Shown piece after piece: positions 17,205-25,139 of a DNA stretch of 64,000 bases; positions within the stretch are counted from its first letter, which is position 1, and the number at the start of each line of letters is the position of its first letter. Source of the stretch: Exiguobacterium oxidotolerans JCM 12280 (GTDB lineage: Bacteria; Bacillota; Bacilli; Exiguobacteriales; Exiguobacteriaceae); the NCBI RefSeq assembly GCF_000702625.1, contig NZ_JNIS01000001.1, positions 2,360,001 to 2,424,000 of the forward strand. Reading direction: 5' to 3'. The notes beneath the pieces are model-generated. The model searched no databases. It saw only the letters and a list, made by a program, of their open reading frames with translations, and was not told where the DNA came from. A program made the translations under genes and the position numbers.

Positions 17205-17672
17205 TCAGCGGTTTCGATAGAGAATCCCACTAGTAAATTCCAATAAATCATCCGGAGACAATTTGATTTGCTGTCCCCGTTTACCGGCTGAGATGATGAT
17301 GTAGGGTTGGTCGACGGCGCGGTCAGATAAGAAGACGGGAAAAGCCTTCTTCGCTCCGACCGGAGAAACGCCACCGCGGACGTAACCCGTCAGGCTTTCT
17401 AACACCTTCATCGGAACTAAGGACACTTTCTTCGCACTAGATGCCCGAGCGACGGCCTTCAAGTTAACCTCTTCCTCGCCAGAGATGACAGCGAACAAGT
17501 AGTTTTTTTGATCGTCCTCTAAAACTAATGTTTTAAAAACCGATGAAAGCGGGAATTTAATTTTTTCAGAGACGGCTTGAGCGGACAAATCGCTCAAGTC
17601 GACCGGATAAGAAATAGATTCAAAGGAAACGTTAGACTGCTTCAGTAGCCTTTCTGCGTTCGTTTTGCTCAT
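17205..17672 (-). CDS. ybaK: YbaK/EbsC family Cys-tRNA(Pro) deacylase
   Basis: 155 residues of the YbaK family, trans-editing enzymes that clear mischarged Cys-tRNA(Pro). Seen: SSVFKTLVLE carrying the conserved Lys, and GGVSPVGAKK, a family signature. ATG with AAGGAGA. Overlaps the upstream MATE gene by 41 nt, so it is the second gene of a two-gene operon. Confidence 0.88.
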   Translation of the reverse strand: MSKTNAERLLKQSNVSFESISYPVDLSDLSAQAVSEKIKFPLSSVFKTLVLEDDQKNYLFAVISGEEEVNLKAVARASSAKKVSLVPMKVLESLTGYVRGGVSPVGAKKAFPVFLSDRAVDQPYIIISAGKRGQQIKLSPDDLLEFTSGILYRNR

Positions 17673-19014
17673 GAGATTCTCCTTTAGTGAGGGAATATTG
17701 AACCCACTTACGACCGTTCCAGCGTTTCAGTGCAAAGATACCACGGAACCATTCGTCGGCTGAGAAGGCAATCCAAATACCGAGAAGTCCGAGACCGAAC
17801 TGAAGTCCGAGTACATAACTGACAACGACAGCGATTCCCCACATCGATAGGACACCGATTGTGACCGGGAAGCGGACGTCTCCTGCTGATTTCAACGTTC
17901 CCATCAAGACGATATTTAGCGCGCGTCCTGGTTCTAGGATGACACTTGCCCAGAGTAACGGAATACCGATGGCAATGATTTCAGGGCTCGATGTAAAGAG
18001 TGACATGATGGATGTCCCGAATGCTGCGATTGCGACGGCTGATACGAAACTTGCGAAGACAGCGATTTTTAATGTCTTGACGCCACGTGCATGGGCTTGT
18101 TCAAATTGTTGTGCCCCGACTTGGCGGGCGACTAATAATTGTGTCCCTTGGGCAATTGCGAGACTGAACAAGAAACAAAGCATCGTGATGTTTGAGACGT
18201 AAACGCGGGCTGACAGGGCAGCTTCACCAATCGTTGCGATGAACCCAGTGATGATGAGTTGTGAAAACTGATAAGAAATTCCTTCTCCTGCTGACGGAAT
18301 CCCGATGTTCATGATGCTCTTAATGTCTTGACGGTTGATTTGAATTAAATCTTTTAAACGAAAACGTAGTGATAATTTACGGTAAACGACAAAGAATAAC
18401 AGTGTGACGGCAAAAGCACGTGCGATGACAATCGACCACGCAACACCTGCGACGCCGAGTACCGGAATACCGAACAGACCGAGTACGGCGATGACGTTAC
18501 CGAATGCACTGACGAAGTTCATCAAAAGAGTGACGTACATGGCATTTTTTGTGAAACCATGGCTCCGAAGAATTGCTCCGAGTGTTAACGAGATAGCTTC
18601 TAAAAATAGGAATAAGCCAACAATCTTTATGAATGTTTCGCCGTAAACTAATGTTTGTCCTTCTAATGAGAAGAAACCTAATAATTGTTTCCCGGTTAGA
18701 GCGACGAGTACAGATATGATTAATCCGATGTAAAGATTAATCGAGAAAGCAGAGCGGGCGGTTTGACGTGCATCTTGGACACGTTTTGCACCTAGGTACT
18801 GACCGATGATGATCGTCGCTCCGACGGATGTGATATTAAATAAAATAATGAAGATGTTCAAAACCTGGTTCGAGACACCGACCGCGGCAGCTGCACTGTC
18901 AGAGTAGTAACTTAAGATTAATGTCGCGATGATCCCTAAACTCATATGCAATGCGATTTCGATGAATAATGGCCAAGTGATTTGGAATAATGTTGGTTGT
19001 TTCACAGTTTTCAT
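17632..19014 (-). CDS. MATE family multidrug efflux transporter
   Basis: 460 residues with about twelve membrane segments in two homologous halves. QPTLFQITWPLFIE at the N-terminus and AAAVGVSNQVLNI and EAALSARVYVSNI at equivalent places in the two halves are typical of MATE cation-coupled exporters. Start at ATG 19014 with AAGGGGA upstream; the longer open frame to 19152 would add an implausible hydrophilic leader. Substrate not predictable. Divergently placed from the enoyl-CoA hydratase homologue. Confidence 0.88.
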   Translation of the reverse strand: MKTVKQPTLFQITWPLFIEIALHMSLGIIATLILSYYSDSAAAAVGVSNQVLNIFIILFNITSVGATIIIGQYLGAKRVQDARQTARSAFSINLYIGLIISVLVALTGKQLLGFFSLEGQTLVYGETFIKIVGLFLFLEAISLTLGAILRSHGFTKNAMYVTLLMNFVSAFGNVIAVLGLFGIPVLGVAGVAWSIVIARAFAVTLLFFVVYRKLSLRFRLKDLIQINRQDIKSIMNIGIPSAGEGISYQFSQLIITGFIATIGEAALSARVYVSNITMLCFLFSLAIAQGTQLLVARQVGAQQFEQAHARGVKTLKIAVFASFVSAVAIAAFGTSIMSLFTSSPEIIAIGIPLLWASVILEPGRALNIVLMGTLKSAGDVRFPVTIGVLSMWGIAVVVSYVLGLQFGLGLLGIWIAFSADEWFRGIFALKRWNGRKWVQYSLTKGESHEQNERRKATEAV

Positions 19015-19212
19015 AAAATTAAATTCCCCTTTTAAGTCCTTAAAACGTTTTGTCTTACTGTATCTTTTGGAAACTATACGCCTTCGATTTTCATAATGAA
19101 AGTGAAAAACAAAGCTTTCATAAAAAAAACAGGGATTTAAAAGGATTTTCATAAAACATCACGAATACATCATAATGAATCGTTATTCACTTTTGAAAGG
19201 TAGGGGAATGTG

Positions 19213-19986
19213 ATGAATTCTGAAGTAGAGTACACGGTAGCATCGAGCGTAGCAACGGTGACGTTAGCTCGTCCGGAACGATTAAATGCCTTAACATCAA
19301 CACTTTTAAATGAATTAGCAGATTCAATCGAGGAAGCCAATCAAGATGAAGCAGTCCGCGTCATCGTATTGACTGGAAAAGGACGCGGCTTTTGTGCCGG
19401 TCAAGATTTAAAGACGGTCTCACCAGAAATGGACCATGGCGATTATTTGAAAAGCTATTATCATCCCGTTGTCCGTGCATTAGCCGGTTCTAAGAAACCG
19501 ATCATCGCAGCAATCAATGGTGTGGCAGCAGGAGCAGGACTGTCGTTGACACTCGCATGTGACTTCCGGATTGTTCAGGAGGATGCAAAATTGTCACTTG
19601 GCTTCATTAACATCGGTCTCGTCCCGGATGCTGGAGCACCATACTTCTTACCACGCTTGATTGGTTCAGCGAAAGCACTTGAATTAGCGCTGCTTGGTGA
19701 TACGATCACAGGCAAGCAAGCAGTCGAGTTTCAACTTGTGACAAAAGCGGTCGCAGCTGACCGGTTTGAAGAGGAAGTAATGGATTTTGCTCAGCAGCTC
19801 GCAGCGCGACCGACAAAAGTGATTGCGTACATTAAACAACTTCAATCAGCAAGTTTCGAGTCGACGCTCGATGATATGTTGGCACAAGAAATCATCTACC
19901 AATCACGTGCCGGTAAAACGGAAGACCATCAACGTGCGGTTCAAGCATTTCTTGAAAAAAAACCGCCTGTTTTTACCGGACGTTAA
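19213..19986 (+). CDS. enoyl-CoA hydratase/isomerase family, PaaG-like
   Basis: 257 residues of the crotonase fold. GRGFCAGQDL and INGVAAGAGLSL form the oxyanion-hole regions. The first catalytic Glu of true hydratases is replaced by Leu in GLSLTLACDF, while GLVPDAG places an Asp where PaaG-type isomerases have theirs, so an isomerase function is more likely than hydration. ATG 19213 has AGGGGA 5 nt upstream; the adjoining GTG at 19210 is too close. Stands alone between divergent and convergent neighbours, so the pathway is unclear. Confidence 0.82.
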   Translation: MNSEVEYTVASSVATVTLARPERLNALTSTLLNELADSIEEANQDEAVRVIVLTGKGRGFCAGQDLKTVSPEMDHGDYLKSYYHPVVRALAGSKKPIIAAINGVAAGAGLSLTLACDFRIVQEDAKLSLGFINIGLVPDAGAPYFLPRLIGSAKALELALLGDTITGKQAVEFQLVTKAVAADRFEEEVMDFAQQLAARPTKVIAYIKQLQSASFESTLDDMLAQEIIYQSRAGKTEDHQRAVQAFLEKKPPVFTGR

Positions 19987-20009
19987 AACGACTTATTTTA
20001 ATATCAGTG

Positions 20010-20059
20010 AAACAAGCAGGACCACTTCCATTGTAATCGGAAATGGTCCTGCTTGTTTT
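20010..20059. terminator. bidirectional terminator
   Basis: A 15-bp stem AACAAGCAGGACCA/TGGTCCTGCTTGTT with extended inner pairing, A-rich on the left and T-rich on the right. It serves both convergent genes and overlaps the antiporter stop. Confidence 0.9.
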
Positions 20060-21209
20060 AGCGCATTTTTTGTTTGATTTTTTGGGCCGTAGCATGTGTT
20101 TGATCAGTTAACCTACTCGAGAGACGAAATAGTACAATACCAAGAAAAGCGGAGACGAAAATATATAACCCCGTCAGCGTGATGAAGGCGCCGCTAGCGA
20201 GTGTAATAAAAAGAATCGAAAATTCTCCGCGTGGTCCTAAGCAAAAACCGGATTCGATGGCATGATAGTTTGATAGTCCGAATGAACGACCACCGAAGAA
20301 TCCGACTAAAAATTTAGATAACAATCCCCAGATGACGAGTGCCAAAAAGAACCAGTCTAAAGGCAGTCCTTCCGTCAATTCAAACGACATCCCGAATGCA
20401 ATGAAAAAGAGAGGGAGCAGTAAATCTTGAAAAGGTGTGACGAGCCGCTTCAAGTAGCGGGTTTCCTTTAGTTCCGTCAACAAAATCCCGACGATGAAAG
20501 CACCGAGTACCTCTGATAAACCGAACATGATACCGACACCTGAAAAAGTTAAAATCAAGCCGATGATTCCAATTCCGGCGTCAGGATGCCGGTACAAGGA
20601 ACCAATGATCCGTTCTTTTCTGCGAATAAAGACGGTTAATAAGATTAAAGCACTGAACAGAAAGAGAAAACCAGCGAAAATGGACCCTACTTTGGCAAAT
20701 GTGAACGGTTCGGTACCAAGTATAAACGGTGCCGTCGTCAAAAGAAGCGGGGCAATCAAATCTTCAAAAATAAGTAACGATAAGACAAAGCGATTAACGT
20801 CCTTGTGTTTGTCTGGCTCACGATCAAGCAAACGGGCAGAAATCGAAGAACTCGTCGCATATAAAACGCAGCCGATTAAAAAGGCTTCAGGAATGGAGAA
20901 GCCAAAAGCAAGCGTCAGGAGGAATGTTCCACCAAAGGATAACGCAACATCAATTAATCCGGCTTTCCAGACAAGGCGCAATTGACTGAGTAAATCAGCA
21001 ATTGAAAATTTAAGTCCCAGCAAAAAAAATAGAACGATGATTCCCGCTTCACCGCCTAACTTCAATTCTTTAGGCGCATCGTAATAAAGCCCGATGGCAA
21101 TCCCAATTAAAATGAAAGCAAGGATACTCGGAAGGTGGAAACGTTCACTCAAATAACTGATTGCAAATAAGCCGATGAGAATAAGACCGGCATAAAAAAA
21201 TAATTCCAT
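20058..21209 (-). CDS. CPA2 family monovalent cation:proton antiporter
   Basis: 383 residues, about twelve membrane segments. FHLPSILAFILIGIAIG, LFLLGLKF and SSSISARLL are characteristic of the KefB/CPA2 family; a C-terminal TrkA-N domain is missing, so it is the membrane domain only. Predicted to exchange K+ or Na+ for protons. Start at ATG 21209 (AGGAGG 11 nt upstream); a GTG at 21218 is too close to the site. Single gene. Confidence 0.85.
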   Translation of the reverse strand: MELFFYAGLILIGLFAISYLSERFHLPSILAFILIGIAIGLYYDAPKELKLGGEAGIIVLFFLLGLKFSIADLLSQLRLVWKAGLIDVALSFGGTFLLTLAFGFSIPEAFLIGCVLYATSSSISARLLDREPDKHKDVNRFVLSLLIFEDLIAPLLLTTAPFILGTEPFTFAKVGSIFAGFLFLFSALILLTVFIRRKERIIGSLYRHPDAGIGIIGLILTFSGVGIMFGLSEVLGAFIVGILLTELKETRYLKRLVTPFQDLLLPLFFIAFGMSFELTEGLPLDWFFLALVIWGLLSKFLVGFFGGRSFGLSNYHAIESGFCLGPRGEFSILFITLASGAFITLTGLYIFVSAFLGIVLFRLSSRLTDQTHATAQKIKQKMR

Positions 21210-21299
21210 AGCGAGCACGTCCTCCTTTTATGTTTTCCTTTACCCTAGAAAAGCATCAAAATAACTATTAGATGAGCTTTAGGGGACAGAAAATGAAGC

Positions 21300-21469
21300 G
21301 GGGGGAAAACTCGCTGATTTTGCTTCCTCCTTCCTGTACTTGTCCCGGACAGTGCTTGTCCTCGCGTAGCTAAAGGCAGGTAAGACTAGGATTAAGAAGC
21401 AACGGCTTACGCTTTGTCCGAGAAAAGTAATGAAAAGGAGGAGTCCAATATTACTTTGTCGACACGCTA
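21300..21469 (-). repeat. diverged copy of the dispersed repeat (copy C)
   Basis: On the minus strand it begins TTAGCGTGTCGACAAAGTA, then shows TTACTTTTCTCGG, GCGTAAGCCGTTGCTTC, TCCTAG and TCTTACCTGCCTTTAGC in the same order as the corresponding segments of copy A. The central conserved 31-nt and 34-nt blocks are lost and replaced by a GGACAAGCACTGTCC hairpin; no right inverted repeat is visible. It lies between nplT and the antiporter gene and accounts for most of that 302-bp gap. Confidence 0.6.
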
Positions 21470-21470
21470 A

Positions 21471-21509
21471 AATACGGCATCCATCTCGAAACGAGACAGA
21501 TACCGTATT
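21471..21509 (-). terminator. terminator after the neopullulanase gene
   Basis: AATACGG/CCGTATT outer stem with an inner TCTCG/CGAGA stem, followed on the minus strand by TTTT. It directly abuts the end of repeat copy C. Confidence 0.75.
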
Positions 21510-21511
21510 GA

Positions 21512-23299
21512 TTAAAGGACTTGGACGATTGTTCCTGCATAAGGTGGAAGTGTTACTTCTAAAGAAGGAAGTGGTGAATTCGAGAACAAATCCATGCCTT
21601 GTCCTGCCGCTGGTGCGGGAAGTGTTACTTGCTGATTCGAGTTGTTGAAGTAGATGTAGTACGTTCCATCTTCGCTCGTTCGACGCATGACGATTGAATT
21701 CGTCTCGTCATTCGCATGAACGAATGAAATGTGTCCGTTATTCGCAAGCGTCTTATGCTGTTGCCGCAGTTGAAGTAAATGCTTTGTATACATCAAAAGG
21801 TTTAAGTCCTGTTCTTCTTTGTCCCATGGCATACATTTCCGGCAACCGGGATCTTGGTCTCCATCGAGTCCGATTTCATCACCATAATAGATGACGGGAC
21901 TACCGGAAAACGTCAACATCGATAGTAAGAGGAGACGCATCTTATTTTTGTCATGGCCGGCACGCGTCAAGGCACGTGGTGTATCATGTGAGCCGATTAA
22001 GTTAAACGTCACTTCATTGACGTTCATCGTGTTCGAGAAGAGAACATGCGACATCTCATTCGCGTAAGCCGTCGCCTTCGTTTTATCGAGGGCAAAGAAG
22101 TTTAACGCCGCGTTCGTAAACGGATAGTTCATGACGGCATCAAATTGATCACCGAGTAACCACTCTTGCGAATCATGCCAAATTTCTCCGAGAATATACG
22201 TTTCCGGATTTGCTTCTTTGACGACCCGACGGAAATCACGCCAAAAAGCATGATCGACTTCATTTGCGACATCTAATCGCCAACCGTCGATTCCGAATTC
22301 TTCGACCCAGTAGCGGGCGACGTGAAGAAGGTATGCTTTTACTTCCGCATTTTCTGTATTGAATTTCGGCATCTCAGGCACAAAGGCGAACGTATCATAG
22401 TTCGGCATTGGTTCCGTGACGAGTGGGAAGTCACGGAGGTGGAACCAATCACGGTAAGACGAGTTGCTACCATGTTCACGGATATCAGCGAAGGCTTCGT
22501 GGTGGAACCCGGCATGGTTGAAGACGGCGTCGAGCATGATACGAATGCCATTTTCATGTAGAAGGTCGACCATCTCCTTGAATTTTTCTTTTGTTCCGAA
22601 CTGTGGGTCGATTTCGAGATAGTCGATTGTATCGTATTTATGATTTGATTTCGCTTTAAAGATAGGACAGAAATAAATACCCGTAATACCAAGCTCAACC
22701 AAGTAGTCGATGTGATCAATCACCCCTTGGAAATCCCCACCGAACAGATTCGTTGTCGTCGGTTCTGTACTATTCCAAGGCAATGTACCGGTAGGGTCGT
22801 TCGATGGATCGCCATTCGCAAAACGATCCGGGAAAATTTGGTACCAGACCGTATCTTTGACCCAAGCAGGTGACGTGAAGACATCGATTTTATTTAAGTA
22901 AGGCACACAAAAGTAGTAACCGGTATCATCAAGTGGTTTTTCATTGAACCACCCACGTTCAGTGAAAACTTGTGTTGTTTGCCCATCGTGTAACCGGAAA
23001 CCATAGCGAAGACGACGGAATGGGGGGACGACATCAATAAACCAGTAATCATATAATTCGTCTGAACCACTTCTTTTCATTGGTGTTTCGAATGTGTTCC
23101 AATGGTTTGTTTTTGATGGATCGAAGTTCCAGTCTGCATCATCGGGATTTTCAGTATGCCAATCATACGGGTCTCCCCAAATCAGTTCGACATGCTCAAC
23201 ATCATTTTTCTTAGTTTGGAGACGGATATGAATCGTGTTTTCGTCGTACTTATAGACGAACGGAGACATGGCGCGATGGAATACGGCTTCTTTGAGCAT
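21512..23299 (-). CDS. nplT: cyclomaltodextrinase/neopullulanase (GH13)
   Basis: 595 residues. An N-terminal beta-sandwich domain (about 1-125) precedes the GH13 barrel, the layout of cytoplasmic cyclomaltodextrinase/neopullulanase (GH13_20). Catalytic residues are visible as the Asp in GWRLDVANE, the Glu in ILGEIWHD and the Asp in LIGSHDTPR. No signal peptide, so it acts on imported maltodextrins. Start at ATG 23299 with GAGGAG upstream; the in-frame GTG at 23308 overlaps that site. Divergent from mdxE. A cre site between its -35 and -10 and a MalR-type palindrome in its leader predict control by CcpA and MalR. Confidence 0.9.
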   Translation of the reverse strand: MLKEAVFHRAMSPFVYKYDENTIHIRLQTKKNDVEHVELIWGDPYDWHTENPDDADWNFDPSKTNHWNTFETPMKRSGSDELYDYWFIDVVPPFRRLRYGFRLHDGQTTQVFTERGWFNEKPLDDTGYYFCVPYLNKIDVFTSPAWVKDTVWYQIFPDRFANGDPSNDPTGTLPWNSTEPTTTNLFGGDFQGVIDHIDYLVELGITGIYFCPIFKAKSNHKYDTIDYLEIDPQFGTKEKFKEMVDLLHENGIRIMLDAVFNHAGFHHEAFADIREHGSNSSYRDWFHLRDFPLVTEPMPNYDTFAFVPEMPKFNTENAEVKAYLLHVARYWVEEFGIDGWRLDVANEVDHAFWRDFRRVVKEANPETYILGEIWHDSQEWLLGDQFDAVMNYPFTNAALNFFALDKTKATAYANEMSHVLFSNTMNVNEVTFNLIGSHDTPRALTRAGHDKNKMRLLLLSMLTFSGSPVIYYGDEIGLDGDQDPGCRKCMPWDKEEQDLNLLMYTKHLLQLRQQHKTLANNGHISFVHANDETNSIVMRRTSEDGTYYIYFNNSNQQVTLPAPAAGQGMDLFSNSPLPSLEVTLPPYAGTIVQVL

Positions 23300-23314
23300 A
23301 ATGGTCACTCCTCT

Positions 23315-23332
23315 AGTGCAATCGATTGCACT
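23315..23332. promoter_or_regulatory. MalR-type operator in nplT leader
   Basis: A perfect 18-bp palindrome AGTGCAATCGATTGCACT between the nplT promoter and its ribosome binding site. The centre TGCAATCGATTGCA recurs at 23432, and TGCAAACGATTGCA before mapA. Type and locations fit a LacI-family maltose regulator. Confidence 0.8.
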
Positions 23333-23355
23333 CTAATGTAATGGTCCTCGAACTA

Positions 23356-23384
23356 AGAATAGTAAAGCGCTTTCTTAAAGTCAA
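23356..23384 (-). promoter_or_regulatory. nplT promoter containing a cre site
   Basis: On the minus strand TTGACT, 17 bp, TATTCT. The spacer (23362-23375) contains GTAAAGCGCTTTCT, a near-palindromic catabolite-responsive element, so CcpA binding would block RNA polymerase directly. Confidence 0.7.
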
Positions 23385-23431
23385 TTAGAATTGGCGAAAA
23401 CGAGAACTCCAAAAGATATTTTTTAATTTAG

Positions 23432-23445
23432 TGCAATCGATTGCA
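23432..23445. promoter_or_regulatory. second MalR-type operator in the nplT-mdxE gap
   Basis: A perfect palindrome TGCAATCGATTGCA identical to the core of the operator at 23315, 113 bp away, upstream of both divergent promoters. Confidence 0.75.
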
Positions 23446-23468
23446 TCAAAGTGCGCAATTAAAATAAA

Positions 23469-23482
23469 TGTAAACGTTTTCT
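23469..23482. promoter_or_regulatory. candidate cre site in the nplT-mdxE gap
   Basis: TGTAAACGTTTTCT differs from the CcpA consensus TGNNARCGNWWWCA only at the last base. It lies about 100 bp upstream of the mdxE promoter. Confidence 0.5.
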
Positions 23483-23575
23483 TTTTAGATAAGAAAACTT
23501 TAACGGGAATGTATATCTCTAAAATACTTTTTTAGAATGTTTTTAAAATGTAGGAAAATAATTAATAAAAAGGAC

Positions 23576-23603
23576 TTGTCAAAAGGGATTTAAATTGTAT
23601 AAT
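23576..23603 (+). promoter_or_regulatory. mdxE promoter
   Basis: TTGTCA, 16 bp, TATAAT. Just downstream are a cre-like TGCAAAAGTTTTCA (23620-23633, one mismatch) and an imperfect MalR-type TGCAAACGTTGTGCA (23687-23701), both placed to block elongation or open complex formation. Confidence 0.65.
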
Positions 23604-23686
23604 AAAAATGTAAAGGTGATGCAAAAGTTTTCATAAAACGCTTACAACTACTCAGTTGTTATCATGAGAAAATGGTTGTGCCTTTA

Positions 23687-23701
23687 TGCAAACGTTGTGC
23701 A
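23687..23701. promoter_or_regulatory. imperfect MalR-type operator before mdxE
   Basis: TGCAAACGTTGTGCA keeps both TGCA ends of the palindrome found at 23315, 23432 and 30077 but has one extra base in the right half. Confidence 0.45.
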
Positions 23702-23747
23702 TTAGAACTTATCATTCGTACGTTAACTTGGGGAGGAATTTTCAATC

Positions 23748-25013
23748 ATGGAAATGAAAAAACTTGTAGCAGGTCTTTCAGTATCGGTAATGGCAATCGG
23801 TGCTCTCGCAGCATGTGGTGGCGGAACAGATTCAGACTCTTCATCGAATACATCAGGCGATGGTGGCAAACCAGATAAAATCGTTATTTGGGAAGATACT
23901 GAAAAAGCCGAAACAACAAAAGCAGCGGCAAAAGCGTTTGAAGAAAAAGAAGGCGTAAAAGTTGAAGTCAAAGAAGTCAAAATGACAGATCAACAGAAAA
24001 AAGTTGCACTTGACGGTCCTGCTGGAAAAGGACCTGATATCATTCTTCTTCCACACGACCAAATCGGAACAGTCGTTGACCAAGGATTGATCACTGAACT
24101 TAAAGACGGTGAAAAAGCACTTGAGCCATTCATCGATACTGCGAAATCTGCTGTCACGTTTGATGGTAAAGTGTACGGCTATCCAAAAGCTGTTGAAACA
24201 CCGATTCTCCTTTTCAACAAAGATGAGTTAAAAGAAGCACCAGCTTCAATGGATGATCTCTACAAAGTATCAACGGAACAGAAAAAAGACGGCAAGTATG
24301 GTTTCCTCGCACTTTGGGATAACTTCTACTTCGCACACGGTCCAATTGCTGGGTACGGTGGATATGTCTTTAAAGATAACGGTGGAAAACTTGATCCTGC
24401 AGACATCGGCTTGAACAATGCTGGTGCTGTCGAAGGAATGGACTACATCGGCAAATGGTACAAAGAAGGTCTCTTCCCGAAAGGTTTGATCGGCGGTGGC
24501 GGTGGTCAAGCAATGGACCAGTTGTTCGGCGACAAGAAAGCAGTCGCTGTCATGAACGGACCATGGGCAGTCGCAAGCTATAAAGAAAAAGGCATTAACT
24601 TAGGCGCATCGGCACTTCCGAAGCTTCCGAACGGTGAGCCGATTAAAACATTCGTAGGGGTTAAAACGTATGCGGTTTCTGCATACTCTGAAAACCAAGA
24701 ATGGGCAGAGAAATTCCTTTCTACACTAACAGGTGAAGAAAACGCAAAAGCGATGTTTGAGAAATACAACGAAATTCCACCAGTCACTGCACTCCAAGAA
24801 GATGCAGCGATTAAAGATAACGAAGTTGCAGCAGCTGTCTTCGCACAATCTAAAGACGGTGTACCAATGCCGAACATCGCCGAGATGGGGCAAGTTTGGG
24901 AACCAATGGCAGCAGCACTTCAACTTGTTGCAACAGACAAGCAAGATGCGCAAAAATCAGCAGATGACGCTGTCAAACAGATCAAGCAACAAATCGAAGC
25001 GAACAATCAATAA
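23748..25013 (+). CDS. mdxE: maltodextrin-binding lipoprotein of ABC importer
   Basis: 421 residues. The signal peptide ends in the lipobox ALAAC, predicting a lipid-anchored Cys at about residue 23, followed by a Ser/Gly/Asp-rich linker. The body is a family 1 extracellular solute-binding protein similar to MalE/MdxE (IVIWEDTEKAE, PDIILLPHDQIG, GYPKAVETPILLFNK). It delivers maltodextrins to MdxF/MdxG. ATG 23748 has GGGGAGGA 10 nt upstream. First gene of the mdxEFG-amylase-malR operon; the ATPase is not encoded in this window. Confidence 0.92.
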   Translation: MEMKKLVAGLSVSVMAIGALAACGGGTDSDSSSNTSGDGGKPDKIVIWEDTEKAETTKAAAKAFEEKEGVKVEVKEVKMTDQQKKVALDGPAGKGPDIILLPHDQIGTVVDQGLITELKDGEKALEPFIDTAKSAVTFDGKVYGYPKAVETPILLFNKDELKEAPASMDDLYKVSTEQKKDGKYGFLALWDNFYFAHGPIAGYGGYVFKDNGGKLDPADIGLNNAGAVEGMDYIGKWYKEGLFPKGLIGGGGGQAMDQLFGDKKAVAVMNGPWAVASYKEKGINLGASALPKLPNGEPIKTFVGVKTYAVSAYSENQEWAEKFLSTLTGEENAKAMFEKYNEIPPVTALQEDAAIKDNEVAAAVFAQSKDGVPMPNIAEMGQVWEPMAAALQLVATDKQDAQKSADDAVKQIKQQIEANNQ

Positions 25014-25054
25014 GCCGTCGTTTCCCAATTGAATCACTAAAAAAGAATTAAAGA

Positions 25055-25078
25055 GAGGGGGATCATTGATTCCCCCTC
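25055..25078 (+). terminator. stem-loop between mdxE and mdxF
   Basis: GAGGGGGA/TCCCCCTC stem with an 8-nt loop and only TCATCTTT after it. It is probably a 3' stabiliser or partial terminator that keeps binding-protein mRNA in excess over permease mRNA, as known for other sugar ABC operons (inference). Confidence 0.65.
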
Positions 25079-25139
25079 ATCTTTATGGTTGGAAGAGAAG
25101 CCTGAGGTCAGACATGACCTTTGGAAAGGAGAACAGACG

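Noticed and set aside
20494-20985. 163-residue open frame antisense to the CPA2 antiporter
   Set aside because: Lys/Arg/Pro-rich composition typical of the complement of a hydrophobic membrane protein gene; no start signals.
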